Source of the DNA: Mucilaginibacter aquaedulcis | GTDB lineage: Bacteria > Bacteroidota > Bacteroidia > Sphingobacteriales > Sphingobacteriaceae | Reading direction: 5' to 3' | Assembly (NCBI RefSeq): GCF_030409325.1 | Contig: NZ_JAUFPR010000002.1 | Span: 372,001-436,000, forward strand | DNA: 64,000 nucleotides | Shown: positions 35,033-44,588 of the stretch, piece by piece | Numbering within the stretch: position 1 is the first letter of the stretch | How the letters are laid out: the number at the start of each line of letters is the position of its first letter | The notes under the pieces: generated by a model | Seen by the model: only the letters and a program-made list of their open reading frames with translations | Database searches by the model: none | Told to the model about the DNA's origin: nothing | Position numbers and translations under genes: made by a program

Positions 35033-36421
35033 TTGACACTCATAAAATCTATTTCAGGGATACGCGGCACTATAGGTGGTGCGGCTGGTGATGGCTTAAC
35101 GCCATTGGATATTGTAAAGTTCACGTCGGCTTACGGCGCCTGGGCAGTACAAAAATCAGGTATCAGGAAAATTGTTGTTGGTCGAGATGCCCGCATATCA
35201 GGTGCCATGGTGAATAACCTGGTTACAGGTACTTTACAAGGCTTAGGCATTGATGTTATTGACCTTGGTTTATCTACAACGCCCACTGTGGAAGTTGCTG
35301 TTACTGGTGAAAATGCTGCCGGAGGTATTATTCTTACCGCAAGTCATAATCCAAAGCAATGGAATGCGCTGAAATTATTAAATGCTGCGGGTGAGTTCAT
35401 AAGCGATGCCGATGGCAAAGAGGTACTTGAAATGGCAGAGAACAGCGATTTTAAGTACGCAGATGTAAATGATTTAGGTAAAGTTACTTTAGATAATAGT
35501 TGGCTGCAAAAGCATATTGATCTGATACTGGCATTGCCACTTGTTGATGTGGCTGCTATTAGGAAAGCTAAATTCAATGTTGTAATTGATTGTGTTAACT
35601 CCACCGGTGGAATTTATGTACCTGCTTTACTAAGCGCATTGGGGGTTGAAACCGTTCATGAACTTTATTGTGAACCAGACGGAAACTTTCCGCATAACCC
35701 GGAACCATTGCCTGAAAACTTGATAGCGTTATCAAAAGAAGTTCTTGCAAAAAGAGCTCATTTAGGAGTAGCCGTTGATCCGGATGTAGATCGTTTGTGC
35801 TTCGTGTGTGAGGATGGAAATATGTTTGGCGAAGAGTATACCCTTGTAGCTGTAGCTGATTATGTTTTGCAAAATGTTAAAGGTAATACAGTTTCAAATC
35901 TTTCATCAACCCGCGCCTTACGTGATGTTACTGAAAAAGAAGGTGGCGAATATCATGCTGCGGCAGTAGGAGAGGTTAATGTGGTTAACAAAATGAAGGA
36001 GGTTAATGCAGTTATAGGTGGCGAAGGTAATGGTGGAGTTATATATCCCGAATTGCATTATGGTCGCGATGCATTAGTTGGCATTGCATTATTTTTAACT
36101 CATCTGGCTAAGTATGGTAAGTCAGTTTCGAGCTTGCGTATGTCATATCCTGGTTATTTTATATCAAAAAATAAAATAACATTGACACCTGAAATGGATA
36201 TAGATGGCCTTTTAAGCAAAGTAGAGGAGAAATATAGCAAACAGCCTCATAGTACTATCGACGGACTTAAAATTGAATTTGATAAAGAATGGGTACATTT
36301 GCGTAAGTCAAATACAGAACCCATTATCAGGATATATTCTGAAGGAAACTCAGAAACTGTAGCAAACGGACTGGCAAATAAAATTATTGCCGATATAAAA
36401 GAGATTTTAAAAGTACAATAA
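35033..36421 (+). CDS. glmM: Phosphoglucosamine mutase
   Basis: Converts glucosamine-6-phosphate to glucosamine-1-phosphate for cell wall and LPS precursors. 462 aa with active-site Ser S104 in TASHNP, metal loop VDPDVDRL and sugar loop GGEGNGG; the C-terminal phosphate loop is KSNTEPIIRI. The start codon is TTG: MTLIKSISGIRGTIGG is the conserved N-terminus in the phylum and no ATG lies in that region. A palindromic hairpin follows the stop. A phosphoglucomutase/phosphomannomutase role is possible because the family is promiscuous. Confidence 0.93.
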   Translation: MTLIKSISGIRGTIGGAAGDGLTPLDIVKFTSAYGAWAVQKSGIRKIVVGRDARISGAMVNNLVTGTLQGLGIDVIDLGLSTTPTVEVAVTGENAAGGIILTASHNPKQWNALKLLNAAGEFISDADGKEVLEMAENSDFKYADVNDLGKVTLDNSWLQKHIDLILALPLVDVAAIRKAKFNVVIDCVNSTGGIYVPALLSALGVETVHELYCEPDGNFPHNPEPLPENLIALSKEVLAKRAHLGVAVDPDVDRLCFVCEDGNMFGEEYTLVAVADYVLQNVKGNTVSNLSSTRALRDVTEKEGGEYHAAAVGEVNVVNKMKEVNAVIGGEGNGGVIYPELHYGRDALVGIALFLTHLAKYGKSVSSLRMSYPGYFISKNKITLTPEMDIDGLLSKVEEKYSKQPHSTIDGLKIEFDKEWVHLRKSNTEPIIRIYSEGNSETVANGLANKIIADIKEILKVQ

Positions 36422-36427
36422 CATATG

Positions 36428-36460
36428 TTTCAATAAGTGATCGATGATCACTTATTGAAA
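36428..36460 (+). terminator. Palindrome after glmM
   Basis: 15-base perfect arms (36428-36442 / 36446-36460) with a 3-base loop and no strong T run. Probably ends the glmM message or protects its 3' end. Confidence 0.55.
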
Positions 36461-36506
36461 CAATTAATTTAATAAATAGATATACCCCAAAAATTCGATA
36501 TTAAAA

Positions 36507-37643
36507 ATGCGTGTTTATTTTGATAATGCAGCTACTACACCACTTGACCCTGAAGTTTTAAAAGAAATGTATAAAGTGATGGAGAACCACTATGGTAACC
36601 CTTCATCTATTCATTCGCACGGCAGGGAGGCAAGAACGCTGATTGAAAAATCACGTAAAACCATAGCTAATTTATTACATACTTCACCTGCTGAGATATT
36701 TTTTACTTCAAGTGGTACCGAAGCTGATAATACGGCAATTCGCTGCGGAATTATTGATAACCAGATAACTCATGCCATTACCAGCCGTATTGAGCACCAT
36801 GCAGTGATCCATACGTTTGAGGCTATGGAAAAAACAGGTATCATAAAACTGAGTTTTGTTGACACAGATAACAAGGGTAATATTGATTACAATCACCTGG
36901 AAACGTTACTTAAAAACAACGAACGCAGTTTCGTGTCAATCATGCATGCCAACAATGAGATCGGTACCTTGTCTGACATGGAGCGTATCGGTGATCTGTG
37001 CGAAGCTTATAACGCCATTTATCATTGTGATACTGTACAAACCATGGGGCATTATCAGCATGACTTGAGTAAACTAAAAGCTCATTTTTTAGTATGCGCC
37101 GGACATAAATTACATGGCCCTAAAGGAGTAGGTTTTTTACACGTTAATCATCGTATAAAAATAAAACCTTTTATTTATGGAGGGGCACAGGAACGCAATA
37201 TGCGTGGCGGTACCGAAAATATTTATGGTATAGTTGGTCTTGCTAAGGCACTTGAGCTGGCTTACACTGAAATGGATCAGCACCAAAAACATATACAAGG
37301 CTTAAAATCATATATGATGGGTAAATTAACCGATCAGATACCTGGTATTACCTTCAATGGGGAAACAGATGCCGATAAAAGTCTGTATACTGTGTTAAAC
37401 ATAGCTTTCCCGGAAATGGAAATGGGCGATATGTTGTTGTTTAATCTTGATATCGCAGGCATATCTGCATCTGGCGGTAGTGCTTGTAGCTCAGGAACCG
37501 ATATTGGGTCGCATGTACTTACAGCTATTAATGCAAGTTCAACAAGGCCATCTGTCAGGTTTTCATTCTCAAAATACAATACTAAGGACGAAGTTGACTA
37601 CGTGGTTTCTAAAATACGTGATCTCTGCCCTGTGAACGTTTAA
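36507..37643 (+). CDS. Cysteine desulfurase (IscS/NifS family)
   Basis: PLP enzyme that takes sulfur from cysteine for Fe-S clusters and thio-tRNA. 378 aa. N-terminus VYFDNAATTPLDPEV, PLP-lysine motif in CAGHKLHGPKGVGFLHV, catalytic C327 in SGGSACSSGTDIGSHVL. The loop around the Cys is the longer class-I (IscS-like) type. No iscU or regulator is adjacent; the gene stands alone and is closed by a terminator. Confidence 0.93.
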   Translation: MRVYFDNAATTPLDPEVLKEMYKVMENHYGNPSSIHSHGREARTLIEKSRKTIANLLHTSPAEIFFTSSGTEADNTAIRCGIIDNQITHAITSRIEHHAVIHTFEAMEKTGIIKLSFVDTDNKGNIDYNHLETLLKNNERSFVSIMHANNEIGTLSDMERIGDLCEAYNAIYHCDTVQTMGHYQHDLSKLKAHFLVCAGHKLHGPKGVGFLHVNHRIKIKPFIYGGAQERNMRGGTENIYGIVGLAKALELAYTEMDQHQKHIQGLKSYMMGKLTDQIPGITFNGETDADKSLYTVLNIAFPEMEMGDMLLFNLDIAGISASGGSACSSGTDIGSHVLTAINASSTRPSVRFSFSKYNTKDEVDYVVSKIRDLCPVNV

Positions 37644-37665
37644 ATCATCTGATAATAATATTTTG

Positions 37666-37706
37666 AATCCACTATTTAGGTTAAGTTAAATAGTGGATTT
37701 TTATTT
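37666..37706 (+). terminator. Terminator of the cysteine desulfurase gene
   Basis: 13-base perfect arms (AATCCACTATTTA at 37666-37678 and its complement at 37687-37699) followed by TTTTATTTT. Confidence 0.85.
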
Positions 37707-37805
37707 TGATGATTTATTTAAGAAATTTATTTTCTTATTTCGATAATCATTAAAACAATATACTAAGATAACAGGTTTACTCATTAACAACTAAATGAGA
37801 AACCT

Positions 37806-38297
37806 ATGATAACTAATAGTGAAGAAGCCTGGGACGACCAGGATAATAATCGCAATGATTTCGATAATACCACCAATTCATTTGCCGGGCAAAATGAAGA
37901 TGCTTTCAATAGCAATGAACTTGACGATGATGAATTAAAGGAAGATGAAGGTGATGATGATAGCGATGATCTGAAACCAACCTTTAACCAGGATAATTTA
38001 AACGATGGAGATGAGGAGTATGATCAGCCTTTGGAAATTCCGGATGAGGGTAATGATAATGAAATACCAGAAGAAGGAGAATCAGACAATGAGGATACAG
38101 GTTATCACAACCAGCCGGAAGTTGATCAGCCCCAAACTGGAGCCGATACTTCATACAGTGAAAAAAATGATGTAACACCACCCAATAAAAGAGAATTCCC
38201 TTCGGAAGGTCCTGCTCAAACAGATTTTGTAAGTCGTCCACATGGCCGTACTACTGGCAGGATGATAGGACATGAGCCAGGTACTGAAGGTATATAA
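37806..38297 (+). CDS. Acidic, intrinsically disordered protein of unknown function
   Basis: 163 aa with about one third Asp plus Glu, rich in Asn and Gln, almost no hydrophobic core (DDDELKEDEGDDDSDDLK). The last 40 residues differ: a Pro-rich stretch with RPHGRTTGRMIGHEPG. No signal peptide and no recognisable family. It has a consistent frame, an ATG and its own strong terminator, so I think it is real. A stress or hydration role, or a DNA-mimic, would be speculation. Confidence 0.65.
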   Translation: MITNSEEAWDDQDNNRNDFDNTTNSFAGQNEDAFNSNELDDDELKEDEGDDDSDDLKPTFNQDNLNDGDEEYDQPLEIPDEGNDNEIPEEGESDNEDTGYHNQPEVDQPQTGADTSYSEKNDVTPPNKREFPSEGPAQTDFVSRPHGRTTGRMIGHEPGTEGI

Positions 38298-38320
38298 TAA
38301 AAATTAGATTGGGATATTTA

Positions 38321-38366
38321 CCATAATAAGAAAGGCTATCCAAGTGGATAGCCTTTCTTATTATGG
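38321..38366. terminator. Bidirectional terminator between the acidic protein and accD
   Basis: 21-base perfect arms (38321-38341 / 38346-38366) with a 4-base loop AAGT; one of the longest hairpins in the window, serving two converging genes. Confidence 0.85.
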
Positions 38367-38377
38367 TTCTTGTTATT

Positions 38378-39223
38378 TTAATTAGCCATCATTTTGATAA
38401 AAGAAGCTAATTTCTCTTTCATTTCTCTTCTATCTACTATAAAATCAAGGAAACCGTGTTCCTGAACAAACTCTGCAGTTTGGAAACCTTTTGGCAAATC
38501 TTTCTTTATAGTTTCCTTAATTACTCTTGGGCCGGCAAAACCAATCAATGCGCCGGGTTCGGCAATATTGATATCGCCCAGCATGGCGTATGATGCAGTA
38601 ACACCACCTGTAGTAGGATCAGTAAGTAAAGAAATATATGGGATTTTAGCCTGTGATAATAAAGCCAGCTTAGCCGATGTTTTAGCCATCTGCATTAAAG
38701 AGAAAGCCGCTTCCATCATTCTTGCACCACCGGATTTTGATATCATCAGGAACGGAACTTTATTAGCTATGGAATAATCAATAGAACGGGCAATTTTTTC
38801 GCCTACTACAGATCCCATTGAACCACCAATAAAGTTAAAATCCATGCAGGCAATTACGATGTCCTGCCCATCAATTTTACCGACTCCGGCGCGTATAGCA
38901 TCCTTCAACCCAGTTTTAAACTGTGTTTCGGTTAGTCTGTCTGTATATTTTTTAGTGTCTTCAAAGTGTAGCGGATCGCCCGAAGTAAGATCAGGATACA
39001 ACTCTGTAAATTCGTTATTATCAAAAAGTACCGCAAAGTATTCTTTTGAACCTATGCGCAGGTGATAGCCACAATAGTGACAAACATATTGATTTTCAAC
39101 CTGCTCTGAATAATGCAGGGGTTTCTTACAATTTGGGCATTTATTCCAGATCCCATCGGGGGCTTCCTTCTTTTCCTCAGTAGTCGTAATAATCCCTTTC
39201 AACTCTCGTTTAAACCATGCCAT
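38378..39223 (-). CDS. accD: Acetyl-CoA carboxylase carboxyltransferase subunit beta
   Basis: Half of the transferase that makes malonyl-CoA for fatty acid synthesis. The N-terminal zinc ribbon holds C29, C32, C48 and C51 (CPNC, CHYC), followed by the carboxyltransferase fold with [21 protein letters not shown] and [24 protein letters not shown] start at [10 protein letters not shown] (281 aa), the usual N-terminus; the frame is open 7 codons further. accA and biotin subunits are not in this window. Confidence 0.95.
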   Translation of the reverse strand: MAWFKRELKGIITTTEEKKEAPDGIWNKCPNCKKPLHYSEQVENQYVCHYCGYHLRIGSKEYFAVLFDNNEFTELYPDLTSGDPLHFEDTKKYTDRLTETQFKTGLKDAIRAGVGKIDGQDIVIACMDFNFIGGSMGSVVGEKIARSIDYSIANKVPFLMISKSGGARMMEAAFSLMQMAKTSAKLALLSQAKIPYISLLTDPTTGGVTASYAMLGDINIAEPGALIGFAGPRVIKETIKKDLPKGFQTAEFVQEHGFLDFIVDRREMKEKLASFIKMMAN

Positions 39224-39423
39224 ATCTATGTCGAGCTCTTTCAATTGACCACAAAGAAACGAAAAAAATTAGATTTGAAGTGGGAGTTTTGTCATAAGAA
39301 ATAAGATTTCTGCTATTCAACAAAAAGAAAAAGACATAAGCTGCTGAAAATATTTAAAAATCTTGTATCTATTGTGTTATAATTCATATCAAAATTATAA
39401 CTTCGAGGCCCAAATAAAAGCTC

Positions 39424-40503
39424 ATGGATTTAAAAAATTATAAAGGTGTTCTGCACGGCGATCAGGTGCAGGAACTATTTGAAGTAGCTAAAAAGCACCA
39501 GTTTGCTTTACCAGCGGTAAATGTTACTGGTACCAATACCATTAACGCGGTTATGGAAACTGCAAAGCAGGTAAACTCTCCGGTTATTATTCAGCTGTCA
39601 AATGGTGGTGCACAATTTTATGCCGGTAAATCACTGGATAATTCAAAACTACAGGCTTGCATTTTAGGTGCAGTATCTGCAGCTAAACACGTTCATTTAT
39701 TGGCAGAGCATTATGGCGTTGCTGTGATTTTGCACACAGACCATGCCGCCATGAAATTTTTACCATGGATAGATGGTTTGCTTGATCATGGAGAAAAATT
39801 CTTTGCCGAAACCGGTAAGCCTCTTTTCTCATCACACATGCTCGACTTATCTGAGGAGCCAATTGAAGAAAATATTGAAATTTCTGCTAAATACCTGGCA
39901 CGCATGGCTAAATTAGGTATGACGCTTGAAATTGAGTTAGGTGTAACTGGCGGTGAAGAAGATGGTGTCGACAACTCTGATGTTGACAGCTCGCGTTTAT
40001 ATACTCAACCAGAAGATGTTGCTTACTCATATGAGCATCTATCAAAAGTAAGCGCTCGCTTTACAGTTGCTGCTGCTTTTGGTAACGTGCACGGTGTATA
40101 TAAACCAGGTAACGTTAAATTACAGCCAGTAATTTTACATAACTCACAAGAGTATGTGAAACAACACTTTGGTTTAACTGCCGAAAAACCGATCAACTTT
40201 GTATTCCACGGTGGTTCAGGTTCAACTCAGGAAGAAATCCGCGAGGCTATTTCATATGGCGCTATCAAAATGAACATTGATACCGATATGCAATGGGCTT
40301 TCTGGGAAGGTATAAAAGATTATTATAAATCAAAAGAAGGTTATTTACAGCACCAGATCGGTAACCCTGAAGGTGAGGATTCTCCCAATAAAAAATATTA
40401 TGATCCACGTGTATGGTTGCGCAAAGCCGAAGAAACCTTTGTTAAAAGGTTAGCCGTAGCTTTTGAAGACCTGAACTGTGTTGATGTAAACAGCAAGTTA
40501 TAA
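39424..40503 (+). CDS. fbaA: Fructose-bisphosphate aldolase, class II
   Basis: Glycolysis and gluconeogenesis: interconverts fructose-1,6-bisphosphate with dihydroxyacetone phosphate and glyceraldehyde-3-phosphate. 359 aa, the class IIA size. Zinc ligands in VILHTDHAAMKF and FGNVHGVYKPG, phosphate loop FHGGSGSTQEEI and the GAIKMNIDTDMQWA segment. Upstream TAACTTCG near 39390 resembles a -7 box. Monocistronic with a strong terminator. Confidence 0.96.
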   Translation: MDLKNYKGVLHGDQVQELFEVAKKHQFALPAVNVTGTNTINAVMETAKQVNSPVIIQLSNGGAQFYAGKSLDNSKLQACILGAVSAAKHVHLLAEHYGVAVILHTDHAAMKFLPWIDGLLDHGEKFFAETGKPLFSSHMLDLSEEPIEENIEISAKYLARMAKLGMTLEIELGVTGGEEDGVDNSDVDSSRLYTQPEDVAYSYEHLSKVSARFTVAAAFGNVHGVYKPGNVKLQPVILHNSQEYVKQHFGLTAEKPINFVFHGGSGSTQEEIREAISYGAIKMNIDTDMQWAFWEGIKDYYKSKEGYLQHQIGNPEGEDSPNKKYYDPRVWLRKAEETFVKRLAVAFEDLNCVDVNSKL

Positions 40504-40518
40504 TATTCATCAAAATTT

Positions 40519-40557
40519 AACAAAGCGCCATTACATTTGTTGTAATGGCGCTTTGTT
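40519..40557 (+). terminator. Terminator of the aldolase gene
   Basis: 17-base perfect arms (40519-40535 / 40541-40557) with a 5-base loop TTTGT, GC-rich core CAAAGCGCC. Confidence 0.85.
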
Positions 40558-40587
40558 GTTTATATATTGTAACAAAAAATTAAAATA

Positions 40588-41088
40588 ATGACACCTCAAA
40601 AAAAGAATTTATTTGAAAGGTTTGCCAATTGGGCAACCATAGCAACCGGTAGCTCTGCAGCCTTTTTAATTGCAATAAGTGTCATTATTATATGGGGAAT
40701 AACAGGCCCCATATTCCATTATTCTGATACCTGGCAGCTTATTATCAATACAGGAACAACCATTGTTACATTCCTGATGGTTTTTTTGATCCAGAAATCA
40801 CAAAACAAGGATTCAAAGGCTATACATCTAAAATTGAACGAATTGTTGGCCTCCCATCAGGGGGCCAGTAACCGGATGGTTGATATTGAAGATATTACCG
40901 AAAAAGAGCTTGATCAGTTGCATAAATTTTATGTGCAATTAGCTGAATTGGCCGAGAAAGAGGATGATTTAACCTGTACGCATTCTATTGATGCGGCCGA
41001 AGAAAACCACACCGAAAAATTAAATTTACTTAAGACTAAACCACATTATACCAATGCCCACAAACTTAAAAGTAGAAAAAGTAACTGA
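40588..41088 (+). CDS. Low-affinity iron permease family protein
   Basis: 166 aa with two hydrophobic helices in the first half (FLIAISVIIIWGITGPIF, TIVTFLMVFLIQ) and the family tail NKDSKAIHLKLNELL. Related to yeast Fet4-type and small bacterial proteins named low-affinity iron permease; transport has not been shown for the bacterial ones. The second half is helical, charged and cytoplasmic. Its end overlaps the next GNAT gene by 35 bases. Confidence 0.85.
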   Translation: MTPQKKNLFERFANWATIATGSSAAFLIAISVIIIWGITGPIFHYSDTWQLIINTGTTIVTFLMVFLIQKSQNKDSKAIHLKLNELLASHQGASNRMVDIEDITEKELDQLHKFYVQLAELAEKEDDLTCTHSIDAAEENHTEKLNLLKTKPHYTNAHKLKSRKSN

Positions 41089-41479
41089 ACAAACAGATCT
41101 TGATCAAGTATTTGCCGTTAGGAGAGAGGTGTTTGTTGTTGAGCAAAATTGTCCTCCGGAACTCGAATGGGAATTTGAAGATGAATCGAACCATTTTTTA
41201 GCTACAATTAATGAAGAGCCTGCCGGTGCATGCCGTTGGCGCAAAACCGATAAAGGATATAAGCTAGAACGATTTGCTGTGTTGCAGAAATTTCGTGGTC
41301 ACGGAGTTGGCCAAGCACTGGTACAAGCCGTTTTGAATGATTTGCCTGCCGATGCGGGTTACGTTTATTTACATGCCCAGGTTCAGGCTGTATCACTTTA
41401 CGAAAAATTTAACTTTGAGAAAACAGGTCCTGAGTTTGAAGAGGCTGGCATAAGGCATTATAAAATGATCAGAAAATAA
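41054..41479 (+). CDS. GNAT-family N-acetyltransferase, ElaA-like
   Basis: 141 aa: VFAVRREVFVVEQNCPPELEWEF is the ElaA-type start, then KLERFAVLQKFRGHGVGQALV (acetyl-CoA loop RGHGVG) and YEKFNFEKTGPEFEEAGIRHYKM. Acceptor unknown. The ATG lies inside the previous gene in another frame, so it is probably translationally coupled. Confidence 0.88.
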   Translation: MPTNLKVEKVTEQTDLDQVFAVRREVFVVEQNCPPELEWEFEDESNHFLATINEEPAGACRWRKTDKGYKLERFAVLQKFRGHGVGQALVQAVLNDLPADAGYVYLHAQVQAVSLYEKFNFEKTGPEFEEAGIRHYKMIRK

Positions 41480-41500
41480 CAACTTACTATACCTAACGGT

Positions 41501-42277
41501 TCAGGAATACAATTCCTGTTCATCGGTATAATAAGTTTTGCGCGTTCCATCTTTTATTTTGATCTCTGCACCCTTTGGGCTATGTGTTTTCTTTGAATTG
41601 TGGATATGCATAAAATCCCTGATCTCACCGCTAATAATTTCAGGATTAGATCTAAGTATTTGTTTCTCTGCGTCCATTAAAACAGTGTGTATGGATTGAA
41701 CCAATTCTTTTACTTTACCAGCAGGTATCTTGTTGCTTGCTGAAAACGGAGATATACCCGCATGCCACAAAATTTCATCAGCATAAGCGTTACCAATACC
41801 ACGAATAATTTTTTGATCGAGCAATACAGTTTTGATATTGGTCTTGGTTTTTTGCAGCCGGGCCGACAGATAATCAACTCCGGCATTTTTTGATAACGCA
41901 TCGGGCGATTCTTTATCTTCAGGATTTAAAGTAGGATTAGCTATGCCCTGAAAATCGGCGAGGGCTAAACCTGTACCATCTGTGAAAAGTAATTCTATAA
42001 TAGAGTATCTGTTGTCATTTTGGCCATTAAATAAAAACAGTTTACCATTCAGCATTAAGTGTAGTGCCAATACATCGCCCTTTGAAAACTTAATATATAG
42101 CTCCTTACCTTCCCGGTAAACTTTATCAAGCTTTTGACCTTCAAGCGTGTCCTTTAACTCTTTATGAGTTACATTTAGCTTTTTGGCATTTACAATATTA
42201 ACCTCCTTAAGCGTTTTTCCGGCCAGCTTTTTATCAAGGTTATAACTGAATGCTTGCAGATCTGGTAATTCGGGCAT
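41501..42277 (-). CDS. Fpg/Nei-family DNA glycosylase with a zincless finger
   Basis: Base-excision repair: removes oxidised bases and nicks the strand by beta/delta elimination. 258 aa. The mature N-terminal Pro-Glu nucleophile pair is present (MPELPD), the catalytic Lys lies in LMLNGKLFLF, and the H2TH region has DQKIIRGIGNAYADEILWHAGISP. The C-terminal four-Cys zinc finger is replaced by HSPKGAEIKIKDGTRKTYY (residues 232-250), which keeps the DNA-contact Arg but no Cys, as in NEIL1. Single gene. Confidence 0.9.
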   Translation of the reverse strand: MPELPDLQAFSYNLDKKLAGKTLKEVNIVNAKKLNVTHKELKDTLEGQKLDKVYREGKELYIKFSKGDVLALHLMLNGKLFLFNGQNDNRYSIIELLFTDGTGLALADFQGIANPTLNPEDKESPDALSKNAGVDYLSARLQKTKTNIKTVLLDQKIIRGIGNAYADEILWHAGISPFSASNKIPAGKVKELVQSIHTVLMDAEKQILRSNPEIISGEIRDFMHIHNSKKTHSPKGAEIKIKDGTRKTYYTDEQELYS

Positions 42278-42334
42278 GGTTTAATATTTTATTACAAAAC
42301 CAAATATACTTGTATAAGTTTATTTTATGCTGAT

Positions 42335-43219
42335 TTAGGCACTCGCCCTGCCAAAACCAACGGTATCACGATATAATTGAGGTGATACATCGGCATTGGT
42401 TTTAAAAAAGCGGCTAAAGTAGTATTCATCATCGTAACCTAACTCGTAAGCTATTTCTTTTATAGGCTTGTTTGTTAAATACAGTTCGCGTTTGGCTTCA
42501 ATAATAATCCGTTCGGCAATGAGATTACTGATTGTTTTGTTAAAATGTGTTTTAGTAATACGGGCTAATGCCTTAGCCGATATATTAAGCATATCAGCAT
42601 AATCGCTTGCGGTATGTTTTGTTTTATAATGAGCGTCAATAGCTTCTTTCAGGTTATTCAATATATATGGTTCTTTATCCTTTTTGTCTGTGCCTTGTTC
42701 AAGCGCTTGTTGCTGCGATTTCAATCGTGATGCTGTTATCAGGAATATCTTAAGATAAGATACCAGTATTTCATACTGAGCCAATGCATTATTTTGCATT
42801 TCGGTTTTAATTTGGCTAAGCATAATATTAAAAGTAGAAGCGCTTGCCTCATCAATTTTAATGTATGGAGGATGGTATATATTATCAAATAAAATGCCGC
42901 TGCATGACACTTCTTTGTGATGTTTATGGATACAAAAGAAATCAGGGTGAAACTGTATGGCTACTCCGCTTATGTTTATATCCGATGTTAGCATGAACGG
43001 CTGATAAGGAGTAAATGCCAGCATAGTATCAACTTCATAATCATATGTTGAAAAATCAGACTTTAATTTACCTTCTCCTTCTTTTATCCATATTATCGAA
43101 AAAAAATTATTACGCTGTAAATGATCAAAATAGCTGTTGTCTTCAAACCAAAAGAGTTTGAAGGCAAGGTTACCCGTTATAGGATCAACCATCGTATACG
43201 TATTTTTTTCTTCTGACAT
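42335..43219 (-). CDS. AraC-family transcriptional regulator
   Basis: 294 aa: an N-terminal cupin-like sensing half, then two C-terminal helix-turn-helix units (about 195-290; SDYADMLNISAKALARITK, IKEIAYELGYDDEYYFSRFFK). Probable activator of the adjacent genes. Its start lies 1 base after the stop of the PNPOx-like gene, so the pair is one operon. The ligand is unknown. Confidence 0.9.
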   Translation of the reverse strand: MSEEKNTYTMVDPITGNLAFKLFWFEDNSYFDHLQRNNFFSIIWIKEGEGKLKSDFSTYDYEVDTMLAFTPYQPFMLTSDINISGVAIQFHPDFFCIHKHHKEVSCSGILFDNIYHPPYIKIDEASASTFNIMLSQIKTEMQNNALAQYEILVSYLKIFLITASRLKSQQQALEQGTDKKDKEPYILNNLKEAIDAHYKTKHTASDYADMLNISAKALARITKTHFNKTISNLIAERIIIEAKRELYLTNKPIKEIAYELGYDDEYYFSRFFKTNADVSPQLYRDTVGFGRASA

Positions 43220-43831
43220 TTATTTACCTAATTGAGCCTTTAAAGCCGCATTCTCGGCCCGTAGTTTGTTAATGTACTCATGCTGTGCCTCAAACTCATC
43301 CCTGATCTCTTCAAGGGTATACCTTGGAGTGATGTGTTGAGGACAATTCCAATCGTATGCTTTAACTTTAAACAAAATTATTCTTTCAGGCTTAAATTTA
43401 TAGTCATCCAGATTGAGTTTATTAAATAATTCTGTGTTGCTCTCAATAGGGAGCACGCTTGCCTCAGCAAATATTTTTAATCGTGCTTTTGCTGCCTGAT
43501 CAAGTAAAAACAATGCAGTTTTATTGTTAGTGGCTAAGTTGCCGGTAGAAATGTATTGTTTATTGCCACTAAAATCAAGAAAACCAAGTGTTTCTTGGTC
43601 AATTACCTTTAAAAAACCTTTGGGGCCACCGCGAAACTGTATATATGGATAGCCGTTTTCACTTATGGTCGACATGTAAAAATTATCCTGATTTTCTATA
43701 AACTCAACTTCACTTTCAGTAAAACCTTCTACATACCGGTGTTGTTCCATTCGGCCATAAGTTGCCCGGCTTCCGTAACGTTCCTGAAAATCTTTTACGG
43801 CATCGGTAAAAGCCATTTTTGGATAGTTCAT
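43220..43831 (-). CDS. Pyridoxamine 5'-phosphate oxidase-fold protein
   Basis: 203 aa split-barrel flavin-binding protein. It has the pattern FIENQDNFYMSTISENGYPYIQFRGGPKGFLKVID, typical of the putative FMN oxidoreductases of this family, and AKARLKIFAEASV. A C-terminal coiled coil (INKLRAENAALKAQLG) is an addition, perhaps for dimerisation. Function unknown; not the vitamin B6 enzyme PdxH. Upstream partner in an operon with AraC. Confidence 0.85.
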   Translation of the reverse strand: MNYPKMAFTDAVKDFQERYGSRATYGRMEQHRYVEGFTESEVEFIENQDNFYMSTISENGYPYIQFRGGPKGFLKVIDQETLGFLDFSGNKQYISTGNLATNNKTALFLLDQAAKARLKIFAEASVLPIESNTELFNKLNLDDYKFKPERIILFKVKAYDWNCPQHITPRYTLEEIRDEFEAQHEYINKLRAENAALKAQLGK

Positions 43832-43927
43832 GATGTGGTTTGATTAAATTAATTGATAAAAATCAGAAAAAGCCAACAGCTTGCACTATTGACTTTTTTT
43901 GTTAATATGTTTGTACCTCAAAAATAA

Positions 43928-44482
43928 TTAGGCTTCAATAGCAGCTAATGGTTTAGCCACTGGGAAGTCAATTTCTGTATCGGCTGTATTGTTAAAATAA
44001 TTGGTTAATACATTTAATGCTACATGGCCAACAATTTCGCCAATTTCACCATCGGTAAAGCCTGCAGCTTTTACTGCTGCCACATCATCGCTGTTCACTA
44101 AACCATTTTTAGCTACTAATATATTAGCAAATTTAAGTGCGGCATCTGTTTTAGCATCAGCTGCATTACCATGACGGGCATTTACTATGCTCTCATTATC
44201 AATATGAACCAGCTTTTCGCTAATATAGGAGTGCGCAGACAGACAGTAATCACAATTGTTTTTTTCTGAAACATATAGCGCCAATAATTCACCGGTTTTT
44301 GAGCCAAGTGATCCATGAGATAAAGCTCCGCTCAGATTTAAGTAACCTTCTAACAAAGCGGGAGAGTTTCCCATTGTACGCATCATATTTGGAACAACAC
44401 CTAATTTACCTTGTATTGCATTGAATAATTCTTTTGTTTTACCTGTAGCCTCATCTGGGCTTATTGCTTTTAAACGTGCCAT
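43928..44482 (-). CDS. Carboxymuconolactone decarboxylase / AhpD-like protein
   Basis: 184 aa, all-helical. It has the AhpD-type redox motif CDYCLSAH (C77, C80, H84), which in AhpD supports peroxide reduction. The N-terminus LGVVPNMMRTMGNSPALLEGYL is characteristic of uncharacterised peroxidase-like members. I start at MARLKAISPD; 22 codons upstream are open but not family-like. It lies next to the PNPOx-like and AraC genes and may belong to the same oxidative-stress response (inference). Confidence 0.88.
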   Translation of the reverse strand: MARLKAISPDEATGKTKELFNAIQGKLGVVPNMMRTMGNSPALLEGYLNLSGALSHGSLGSKTGELLALYVSEKNNCDYCLSAHSYISEKLVHIDNESIVNARHGNAADAKTDAALKFANILVAKNGLVNSDDVAAVKAAGFTDGEIGEIVGHVALNVLTNYFNNTADTEIDFPVAKPLAAIEA

Positions 44483-44588
44483 TGTCTTATTTTTTTGATT
44501 GTCGTTATTGACAATACAAAGTTGCACACTGCAGGCTTCCTGTAACATGGATGAATTTCGTTAGTACATGGACAATTTTACCAAGCAT

